DNA of 7,784 nucleotides. It comes from an uncultured Caulobacterales bacterium. Its GTDB lineage: Bacteria > Pseudomonadota > Alphaproteobacteria > Caulobacterales > Caulobacteraceae. The notes under the pieces were generated by a model, which did not search any database, had not been told where the DNA came from, and saw only the letters and a list, made by a program, of their open reading frames with translations. Where the stretch lies: assembly GCA_903903715.1 (NCBI GenBank), contig CAIUZX010000138.1, positions 1 to 7,784 on the forward strand. The letters run 5' to 3'. A program made the position numbers and the translations under genes. This document shows, in pieces, positions 1 through 5,179 of the stretch; within the stretch, counting starts at the first letter, position 1; each line of letters opens with the position of its first letter.

Positions 1-1
1 C

Positions 2-250
2 ACCGTGCGCACCAACCGCCACGATCCGGAGTGGCTGTCCGCCTTTGCGAAAGGCGCGTCCGCCCTGCCCGAGGTGGTGGAGCTGTGGCGCCTGAGCGGG
101 GAGCGGGACTACCTCCTGAAGGTCGTGGTCAGCGACATCACGGCCTATGACAGCTTCTACAAGCGCCTGATCGCCGTCGCCCCGCTCGCGGATGTCAGCT
201 CGAGCTTTGCCATGGAGGAGATCAAGGCCACGACGGCGGCCCCGTTTTGA
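2..250 (+). CDS. Lrp/AsnC-family transcriptional regulator, C-terminal part (5' end outside window)
   Basis: The reading frame is open from the window edge and ends with TGA at 248-250, giving 82 codons that match the C-terminal RAM (AsnC_trans_reg) domain of Lrp/AsnC regulators. Diagnostic stretches are LPEVVELWRLSGERDYLLKV, then DITAYDSFYKRL and the closing SSSFAMEEIKATTAAPF, which corresponds to the usual S-F-x-M-E-x-I-K-x-T-T-x-x-P end. In this family the RAM domain forms the oligomer interface and binds the effector, often an amino acid; the N-terminal helix-turn-helix lies upstream of the window. The GTG at position 5 is therefore internal, not the start. The gene converges on the next one with an 18-bp gap. 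Which Lrp paralogue this is, and what it senses, cannot be told from this fragment. Confidence 0.93.
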   Translation, partial: TVRTNRHDPEWLSAFAKGASALPEVVELWRLSGERDYLLKVVVSDITAYDSFYKRLIAVAPLADVSSSFAMEEIKATTAAPF

Positions 251-268
251 GGGGGGTGGAGGGTGAGC

Positions 269-1147
269 TCAATCCGCTCTCATCGGGAATCGTTTTTCAA
301 TGAATCGAACTTGGTTGAGGTCCGACGCATAGACCCATTTCCAAGCCTGTCGAACCACCCGGTCGTTTATTACCGGAATGAGTTCCCCTCCGCCTATGCG
401 CTCGATTAGACCTTGAGATGACAACTTTGAATTTGTGGCCAGGAAAACATGGTTCGGACTAATCGGCAGAACTACTGATGCGTTAGGCGCCGCTAGACCG
501 CCCGAAATCAAAAGCGGCCTATCTGACGTTAGGAACTTCCAACGTGGATTATGAACGTGAACCACGGTGCGAAACATTCGGTTCAAGTGCTCTCCAACGC
601 CGGGAAGATCGGAAAAATTCTGAAGGAGCATTCCTGAAAATCGAGCGATTGAGTCCGCGGTGGTTGCTTTGAGAAATTCAGCCAAGGTGGCCGGATCGGT
701 TGGCTTTCTTAGCGCAGCATACTGATCACCAATTTCAGAAATTGCTTCCGCGAACGTTGTGGCGGCCTGCTCTCGGATCGTTTCGACTCGAGCAGGATGC
801 CGCTGCAGCAGTGACATCAAAAAGCGTGACCAGCCGTTCTGATGCCGTGCTGAATCGATTTGCCCGCCACTCAGGAAAATCTTCAAGACATCATCCGCGT
901 CCTGATCCACCCGACTAAAAAATTCTTTCTCCAAAACATCTCGTTGCCCCTCAGGCATCGTCGCAACTGCATAAAGATTTTCAACATAACCTGTCTGAGA
1001 CGGGTGAAGTCGGCGCTCCTCGACGCGGACATGTGGTCGGCTAAAAGCGTGTAGTCGACCGTCAACGCCCACCCATTGGCGAAGGTAGCACTTCGGAATG
1101 TAATGATGTTTCTTCGCAGTCATCGCGACAGCATTTAAGAATTTCAT
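269..1147 (-). CDS. DUF4238-family protein of unknown function
   Basis: A 292-residue soluble protein. It matches the DUF4238 family from memory by three conserved blocks: an N-terminal KKHHYIPKCYLRQW (residues 12-25), then NPRWKFLTSDRPLLISG (200-216), then VVLPISPNHVFLATN (225-239), ending with a NDRVVRQAWKWVYAS stretch (261-275). Length is usual for the family, so the gene appears intact. No signal peptide or membrane helix is evident. No biochemical role is established that I can name; the paired histidines H14-H15 and the S-D-R-P block are the likeliest functional residues. I chose the ATG at 1147 because a TACAAT box lies six bases before it; an internal ATG at 1123 (residue 9, just before TAKKHHYIP) is a real alternative, and neither has a Shine-Dalgarno sequence. 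It is divergent from the membrane protein gene across 139 bp, and low in GC. Confidence 0.82.
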   Translation of the reverse strand: MKFLNAVAMTAKKHHYIPKCYLRQWVGVDGRLHAFSRPHVRVEERRLHPSQTGYVENLYAVATMPEGQRDVLEKEFFSRVDQDADDVLKIFLSGGQIDSARHQNGWSRFLMSLLQRHPARVETIREQAATTFAEAISEIGDQYAALRKPTDPATLAEFLKATTADSIARFSGMLLQNFSDLPGVGEHLNRMFRTVVHVHNPRWKFLTSDRPLLISGGLAAPNASVVLPISPNHVFLATNSKLSSQGLIERIGGGELIPVINDRVVRQAWKWVYASDLNQVRFIEKRFPMRAD

Positions 1148-1153
1148 TGTTAA

Positions 1154-1181
1154 ATTGTAGACCGGATTGGGTCGGTGGCGA
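1154..1181 (-). promoter_or_regulatory. Putative promoter of the DUF4238 gene, suggesting a leaderless transcript
   Basis: Read on the minus strand, TACAAT (1159-1154) matches five of six bases of the TATAAT -10 box. TCGCCA (1181-1176) matches four of six of TTGACA, with a 16-bp spacer. Transcription would begin about seven bases after the -10 box, which is the A of the ATG at 1147. There is no purine-rich ribosome binding site before that ATG. The match is by eye against the general sigma-70 consensus and is unproven. Confidence 0.45.
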
Positions 1182-1251
1182 TTTCAGATCTTGCCAGAGT
1201 CGAGCGCCACGACGTTTCACGCGCCCTCGGAGAATCGCAATCGTCAGACCG

Positions 1252-1280
1252 TTGCCGACTTCCATCACTGGTGGCACAAT
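1252..1280 (+). promoter_or_regulatory. Putative promoter of the small membrane protein gene, suggesting a leaderless transcript
   Basis: TTGCCG (1252-1257) and CACAAT (1275-1280) each match four of six consensus bases and are 17 bp apart. The predicted start of transcription, about seven bases after the -10 box, is the A of the ATG at 1287. This mirrors the arrangement on the other strand. The only G-rich patch upstream is GGTGG at 1270-1274, 12 bases before the ATG and inside the spacer, so it is unlikely to act as a ribosome binding site. Confidence 0.4.
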
Positions 1281-1286
1281 CCCCCA

Positions 1287-1769
1287 ATGACGGGAGCGAA
1301 AAACGAACAGGCTGGCCGCACTTATCGTGCAACTCTAAATGCGATCAGTAGTTTCTCTGCAATCCTAGGATGGACCATTGCTCTGGGCTCTATTGTTGCG
1401 ACGGAGCATTGGGCGAAATTGGCGCCTCGCAGACCAGATTTTGAGATCGGCGCCGTTATTCAACACAATGAACACGGCTCGATAACTTATTTCACACGCG
1501 ATCAAAATTCGGCTCTGTCATACGGTCTATTCGGCGGTTTCGCGCTCTTCTTCTTGGCATTCGTGATCATGCCAAAGCGCGATATCGTTCATCGCACGGG
1601 CTTCTTGAGTTGGCGCATGACATTCGAACCGGACGACCCGGAGGGTATTCGGTACTGGGCGATGGCCGTGGGCCTAGCAGCAGGGTTGCTTCTCATCCAC
1701 ACAATCGACCCAAAGCTTTTCGGCTGGAGCTACGAGCAATTGTCGGCTGCCGCTGGCATCACCCACTGA
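1287..1769 (+). CDS. Small three-helix membrane protein, unrecognised family
   Basis: A 160-residue protein that I do not recognise. It has three hydrophobic segments: about 18-38 (NAISSFSAILGWTIALGSIVA), 77-95 (LSYGLFGGFALFFLAFVIM) and 123-139 (YWAMAVGLAAGLLLIHT). Between helices 1 and 2 lies a polar loop (about 40-75) and between 2 and 3 a charged loop (PKRDIVHRTGFLSWRMTFEPDDPEG). The basic N-terminus and the KR after helix 2 suggest an inner-membrane protein, but orientation is not certain. The ATG at 1287 is the first ATG in frame; the open frame extends back to a TTG at 1167, but those extra 40 residues have no membrane or domain character and would cover the promoter. The gene shares the low GC of its divergent DUF4238 neighbour and ends 12 bp from the convergent sulfatase gene. 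A joint role with the neighbour is inference only. Confidence 0.72.
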   Translation: MTGAKNEQAGRTYRATLNAISSFSAILGWTIALGSIVATEHWAKLAPRRPDFEIGAVIQHNEHGSITYFTRDQNSALSYGLFGGFALFFLAFVIMPKRDIVHRTGFLSWRMTFEPDDPEGIRYWAMAVGLAAGLLLIHTIDPKLFGWSYEQLSAAAGITH

Positions 1770-1781
1770 AGTTAACCCCCC

Positions 1782-3704
1782 CTACCTTGTCACCACCGGA
1801 AAGTCCGATGTGAACGGGTCGAGCCAGCTGACCAGGCGGTTGAAGGCCTCGATGTCGCCGTCCGCCTTAACCGTTCCTGACTTCACGAGGTCGGCGAGCT
1901 TGAAGGGCGTGAAGGTGGTCATCAGCAGCGCCTGACGGGGCATGGCGAGGGTCAGGTCCGCAGGCCCGTCGCCGGGGAGGGCCTTTTCCGTCGCCACCAG
2001 CACGCCGTGGCGGACGTTGAGGCGGTAGTGCTCGTTCCGGTCGGTGAAGGTCATGTCGATGGCCACGCGCCCCTCCCCCACCCGGTCGGCGTTCAGCCGC
2101 ACGGCGAGGAGATCCATCAACATCGGCGAGGGGGTGTTCTTGATCAGGTCGAGGGCGAGATTGACCCCTTGGGTCTTGGGCTTGCCCTTGAGCAGCTCCT
2201 GCGCGCCGGTCAGGTACATGTTGCGCCACAGGGCGTTTTCCTGCGCCTGGCCCAGCTTCGTGTAGACGTCCGCCAGCGCCGCCTTCGCCGCAGCGTCGGA
2301 CGAATCAGCCATGACCAGCTTGTCGCCCAACACGCCCGCCCATTTGAGATCGCCCGAGGCGACGGCGGCGGCCATTTCGGCCTTCACCTTCTCCGCCCCG
2401 CCCATCGCCTTCACATAGTGCGCCGCCTCGTCCTTCACGGAGAAGGTGGCGAGGTGGGCCGGGTTGCCGTCGTACCAGCCCATATAGCGCTGATAGACCG
2501 CCCGGGCGTTGAAGCTCATGTGGCCATAATAGCCTCGGTTGTACCACTCCGACGCCAGGGACGGCGGCAGGGCGATCTTGTCGGCGATCTCCGGCCCGGT
2601 CAGGCCCTCGTCCATCATGCGCACGGACTGGTCGTGCAGATACTTGTAGGCGTCCCGGTGCTTGGCGATGAAGTCGATCACCTCGGCGCGGCCAAAGCGC
2701 GGCCAGCCATGGCTGGTCATCATCACCTCGGCCTTGTCGCCGTAGAGGCTCAAGGACTGGGTCAGATACTCGGCCCACACCCGGCTGTCGCGGACGAGGG
2801 CGCCCCTCGGGGTCAGCACATTGTGCATGGAGACATTGCCGTTTTCGGCGAGATCGAGGACCCGAAAGTCCGGCAGCCAGACATTCATCTCCGCAGGGGC
2901 TTCCGTGCCCGGCGTGATCTGGAACTCCATCTTCACCCCGTCCACCTCGACCGTCTGGCCGGTGTGGTCGATGATGACGTTGGGGGGCGCGAGCGTCTGC
3001 GTGCCCAGCGCCACCGACTGGCCGATGCCGGAGCCCAGCGTCCCCTCCGCCGTCTTGGGCAGGTAGAGGCCGAACTGGTAGATGGCCCGGCGGCCCATCG
3101 CGGCGCCCGCGATTACGTTCTCCGACACCGACTGCTCGACAAAGCCTGCGGGGGCGAAGACCTTCACCGCGCCGGAGTCGATGTCGGCCTGCGAGACCAT
3201 GGCCCGCGCGCCGCCGAAGTGGTCGGTGTGGCTGTGGGTGTAGACAAGGCCCACCACCTTGCGCGCGCCCAGCGTCTCGTTGACGAGGTCCAGCGCCGCC
3301 TTGGCCGTCTCCGTCGTCGTCAGGCAGTCGATGACGATCCAGCCGGTCTTGCCGCGCACGAAGGTGGCGTTGGCGACGTCAAAGCCGCGCACCTGCCACA
3401 CCCCGTCCGCGACCTTGAACAGGCCGTGGCGGGACAAGAGCGCGCCGTGGCGCCAGAGGCTGGCGTTCGCCGTGGCGGGGGGCGGAGCTTTCAGGAATTC
3501 GAAGTCGTTCAGGTTCCAGACTACCCGGCCGTCCGCCGTGGTGATCTTCGGGTCCTTGCGGGTGGCGACATAGCCGCGGGCGACGAAGTCGAGATCGCGG
3601 GCGTCGGACCAGTTCGGCGGCGGGGCTTCGGCGGCGGTCGCGCGCGGGGCGGCGACGCCCAAGGCCAGCAACGCCATCACCGATGTCAGCATCTTGCGCG
3701 ACAT
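1782..3704 (-). CDS. Exported MBL-fold alkyl sulfatase (SdsA1/YjcS/BDS1-like)
   Basis: A 640-residue Zn-dependent hydrolase that cleaves alkyl sulfate esters to alcohol and sulfate. The N-terminus is a signal peptide (MSRK, a hydrophobic core at 5-19, probable cleavage after ATA at 22-24), so it should act in the periplasm or outside. The metallo-beta-lactamase domain carries THSHTDHFGG (156-165), giving ligands H157, H159, D161 and H162, with E268 (TPGTEAPAEMN), E287 (LAENGN) and H332 (TSHGWPRFG). Each sits 12 residues before the equivalent SdsA1 position as I recall it (H169, H171, D173, H174, E280, E299, H344), so the site is complete. Next come an alkyl-sulfatase dimerisation region (about 375-510) and an SCP2-like C-terminal domain (about 515-640) expected to hold the hydrophobic chain. 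The ATG at 3704 is chosen for the signal peptide and a G-rich GGGGGGAAG just upstream; a start at 3806 would bury the signal peptide. The substrate range is not readable from sequence. Confidence 0.92.
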   Translation of the reverse strand: MSRKMLTSVMALLALGVAAPRATAAEAPPPNWSDARDLDFVARGYVATRKDPKITTADGRVVWNLNDFEFLKAPPPATANASLWRHGALLSRHGLFKVADGVWQVRGFDVANATFVRGKTGWIVIDCLTTTETAKAALDLVNETLGARKVVGLVYTHSHTDHFGGARAMVSQADIDSGAVKVFAPAGFVEQSVSENVIAGAAMGRRAIYQFGLYLPKTAEGTLGSGIGQSVALGTQTLAPPNVIIDHTGQTVEVDGVKMEFQITPGTEAPAEMNVWLPDFRVLDLAENGNVSMHNVLTPRGALVRDSRVWAEYLTQSLSLYGDKAEVMMTSHGWPRFGRAEVIDFIAKHRDAYKYLHDQSVRMMDEGLTGPEIADKIALPPSLASEWYNRGYYGHMSFNARAVYQRYMGWYDGNPAHLATFSVKDEAAHYVKAMGGAEKVKAEMAAAVASGDLKWAGVLGDKLVMADSSDAAAKAALADVYTKLGQAQENALWRNMYLTGAQELLKGKPKTQGVNLALDLIKNTPSPMLMDLLAVRLNADRVGEGRVAIDMTFTDRNEHYRLNVRHGVLVATEKALPGDGPADLTLAMPRQALLMTTFTPFKLADLVKSGTVKADGDIEAFNRLVSWLDPFTSDFPVVTR

Positions 3705-3790
3705 GTCTTCCCCCCAGGATTTGTCTTGTTGCGGCGGAGAGTGGGCGAGGAACGCGGCCCTCGTCAATGTTGCGCGCGCGCCGCCGGAAT

Positions 3791-3807
3791 TTTGTGCATC
3801 GCACAAA
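3791..3807. promoter_or_regulatory. Perfect 17-bp palindrome, candidate operator
   Basis: TTTGTGC, then ATC, then GCACAAA: two perfect 7-base arms around a 3-base centre. It sits midway in the gap between divergent genes, 87 bases upstream of the sulfatase ATG and 97 bases upstream of the serC ATG. Size and symmetry fit a dimeric regulator's binding site better than a terminator, since it lies upstream of both genes and has no T-run. Which protein binds, and which gene it controls, is unknown. A TTGACG on the minus strand (3767-3762) might be a -35 box for the sulfatase, but I see no good -10 partner. Confidence 0.45.
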
Positions 3808-3837
3808 CGTGACTTGCGGCCTCGCGCAAATCATGGT

Positions 3838-3896
3838 GGATGGTCAGCGGGCCACGCTCTCCCAACGGAGCGCAGTCCATCTGTAAGGATGGGAGA
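3838..3896 (+). promoter_or_regulatory. Candidate serC leader RNA element overlapping the ribosome binding site
   Basis: Two hairpins can form just before serC. The first pairs CGCTC (3855-3859) with GAGCG (3868-3872) around an 8-base loop. The second pairs CCATC (3877-3881) with GATGG (3888-3892) and covers the start of the GGGAGA ribosome binding site at 3891-3896. A second GGATGG at 3838-3843 could instead pair with the same CCATC, so two exclusive folds are possible, one freeing the binding site. This matches the published description of the alphaproteobacterial serC motif (Rfam serC leader), whose last stem overlaps the serC binding site. I recognise it by gene context and fold, not by aligning the consensus. 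No ligand is known to me. Confidence 0.55.
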
Positions 3897-3903
3897 CATC
3901 GCT

Positions 3904-5088
3904 ATGACAACGACCGCCACACCCGTGGTGAAGCCAGCCATGCGCCCTGCGCGAGCTGAATTTTCCTCCGGTCCCTGCGCCAAACGGCCGGGCTGGGCCC
4001 CAAAGAACCTGAAATCCGCCGTCCTCGGCCGCTCGCACCGGTCGAAACCGGGCAAGGCGCGCCTGAAGCTCGCCATCGACCGGACGCGGGACATCCTTGG
4101 CGTGCCGGCCGACTACCTCATCGGCATCGTCCCCGGCTCCGACACAGGCGCCGTCGAGATGGCCATGTGGTCGATGCTGGGGCCGAAACCCGTGCAACTC
4201 CTCGCCTATGAGAGCTTCGGCAAGGACTGGGCGACGGACGTCGTCAAGCAGCTGAAACTGAAGGAGGTCGAGGTGCTGGAAGCGCCGTATGGCGCGCTGC
4301 CGGACCTTTCCAAGGTCAACCCCGCCGCCGATCTTGTCTTTCCGTGGAACGGTACGACGTCCGGCGTGCGTGTGCCCAATGCGGACTTTATTTCCGCGGA
4401 CCGGGAGGGCGTCACCCTCTGCGACGCGACCTCTGCGGCGTTTGCTCAGGCGCTGGACTTTTCCAAGCTCGATGTCGTCACCTTCTCCTGGCAGAAGGTG
4501 CTGGGGGGAGAGGCCGCGCACGGCGTCCTGATCCTGTCCCCCCGCGCGGTGGCGCGGCTGGAGAGCTATTCGCCGCCCTGGCCGATGCCCAAGCTCTTCC
4601 GCATGACCAAGGGCGGCAAGCTGAACGCCGAGATCTTTGAAGGCGCGACGATCAACACGCCCTCCATGCTCTGCGTCGAGGACTATCTCGACGCCCTCAA
4701 CTGGGCCGAGTCCGTCGGCGGGCTGGAGGCGCTGCACAGCCGCTGCGACGCCAATCTGGCGGTGCTGGAGACCTGGGTCGCGCGCACGCCCTGGGCCGAT
4801 TTCCTCGCCGCCGACCCCGCCACGCGGTCGAACACCTCGGTTTGCCTGAAGGTGGTCGATCCGAAGGTCACCGCGCTCGCCCCGGCGGATCAGGAAAAGC
4901 TGGCCAAGCGGCTGGCGGCCCTGCTCGAAGCCGAGGGCGTCGCCCTTGACGTCGGTCACTACCGCGATGCGCCTGCGGGCCTTCGCATCTGGTGCGGCGC
5001 GACGGTGGAGACGGAGGATCTGTCCGCCCTCACGCCTTGGCTGGACTGGGCCTTCGCCCAGGCCGTGTCCGAGCTCTCGCCGGCCTGA
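3904..5088 (+). CDS. serC: Phosphoserine aminotransferase
   Basis: A 394-residue PLP enzyme of the cytoplasm that transfers the amino group of glutamate to 3-phosphohydroxypyruvate, giving O-phospho-L-serine; members often also act on a vitamin B6 precursor. It belongs to the class V aminotransferases and to the SerC subgroup common in alphaproteobacteria, shown by FSSGPCAKRPGW (20-31), GRSHRSKPGK (42-51), PGSDTGAVEMAMW (77-89), the cofactor aspartate D174 in LCDATSA and the PLP lysine K198 in SWQKVLGGE. Length is normal and no key residue is missing. I chose the ATG at 3904 because GGGAGA (3891-3896) lies seven bases upstream. The in-frame ATG at 3889 has no spaced binding site and overlaps it, and still longer starts would run through the divergent sulfatase promoter. 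It is followed by serA on the same strand after 91 bp, the usual serine-biosynthesis pairing, and is preceded by a probable regulatory leader. Confidence 0.96.
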   Translation: MTTTATPVVKPAMRPARAEFSSGPCAKRPGWAPKNLKSAVLGRSHRSKPGKARLKLAIDRTRDILGVPADYLIGIVPGSDTGAVEMAMWSMLGPKPVQLLAYESFGKDWATDVVKQLKLKEVEVLEAPYGALPDLSKVNPAADLVFPWNGTTSGVRVPNADFISADREGVTLCDATSAAFAQALDFSKLDVVTFSWQKVLGGEAAHGVLILSPRAVARLESYSPPWPMPKLFRMTKGGKLNAEIFEGATINTPSMLCVEDYLDALNWAESVGGLEALHSRCDANLAVLETWVARTPWADFLAADPATRSNTSVCLKVVDPKVTALAPADQEKLAKRLAALLEAEGVALDVGHYRDAPAGLRIWCGATVETEDLSALTPWLDWAFAQAVSELSPA

Positions 5089-5117
5089 CTGTTTCCAAAC
5101 TGACGAAGCCTTCTCGC

Positions 5118-5146
5118 GCGGCCCGCGTCCGAAGACGCGCCGCCGC
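5118..5146 (+). promoter_or_regulatory. Strong GC hairpin between serC and serA
   Basis: An inner stem CGCGTC (5124-5129) pairs with GACGCG (5134-5139) around a CGAA loop. An outer stem GCGGC (5118-5122) pairs with GCCGC (5142-5146), with a small internal loop between, giving 11 base pairs. It lies 29 bases after the serC stop and 33 bases before the serA ATG. No T-run follows, so it is not a classical intrinsic terminator. It may stabilise or help process the serC mRNA, or reduce read-through into serA. GC-rich DNA forms such stems by chance fairly often. Confidence 0.35.
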
Positions 5147-5179
5147 ACGCCCCAAACCCTTTGAACATAGGAGCCCCAC

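Larger units (their letters stand above)
251..1781. other. Low-GC two-gene block inserted between high-GC host genes
   Basis: Composition drops sharply between the end of the Lrp-family gene and the end of the sulfatase gene. Two sampled 60-base lines (421-480 and 1321-1380) each have 26 G/C (43%), against 43 of 60 (72%) at 5461-5520 in serA. The block holds two divergently transcribed genes, each tail-to-tail with its host neighbour at gaps of 18 and 12 bp. This is consistent with a horizontally acquired cassette in an intergenic site between convergent or co-oriented host genes. I see no integrase, transposase, tRNA or convincing flanking direct repeat, so the mechanism of entry is unknown. 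The exact edges are only placed at the gene ends. Confidence 0.6.

Noticed and set aside
700..1065. Short plus- and minus-strand open frames inside the DUF4238 gene
   Set aside because: They overlap a gene with recognised family blocks and show no domain or start signal of their own.
1167..1286. N-terminal extension of the membrane protein to a TTG start
   Set aside because: The added 40 residues have no helix or motif, there is no binding site at the TTG, and the extension would cover the likely promoter.
250..1783. Runs of six G (251-256) and seven C (1776-1782) at the two edges of the low-GC block as possible inverted terminal repeats
   Set aside because: They are short homopolymers of unequal length with no wider similarity, which is not enough to call insertion ends.
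3771..3781. Alternating GC tract as a possible Z-DNA or repeat element
   Set aside because: Eleven bases of alternating sequence are unremarkable in DNA this rich in GC.
3705..3806. N-terminal extension of the sulfatase to an upstream ATG
   Set aside because: It would put 34 residues before a clear signal peptide, and the start at 3704 has its own G-rich binding site.
2007..3812. A 601-codon open frame on the plus strand opposite the sulfatase gene
   Set aside because: It is an antisense shadow produced by high third-position GC. Its translation is low-complexity and rich in H, R, G and V with no domain, while the minus-strand frame has a full catalytic motif set.
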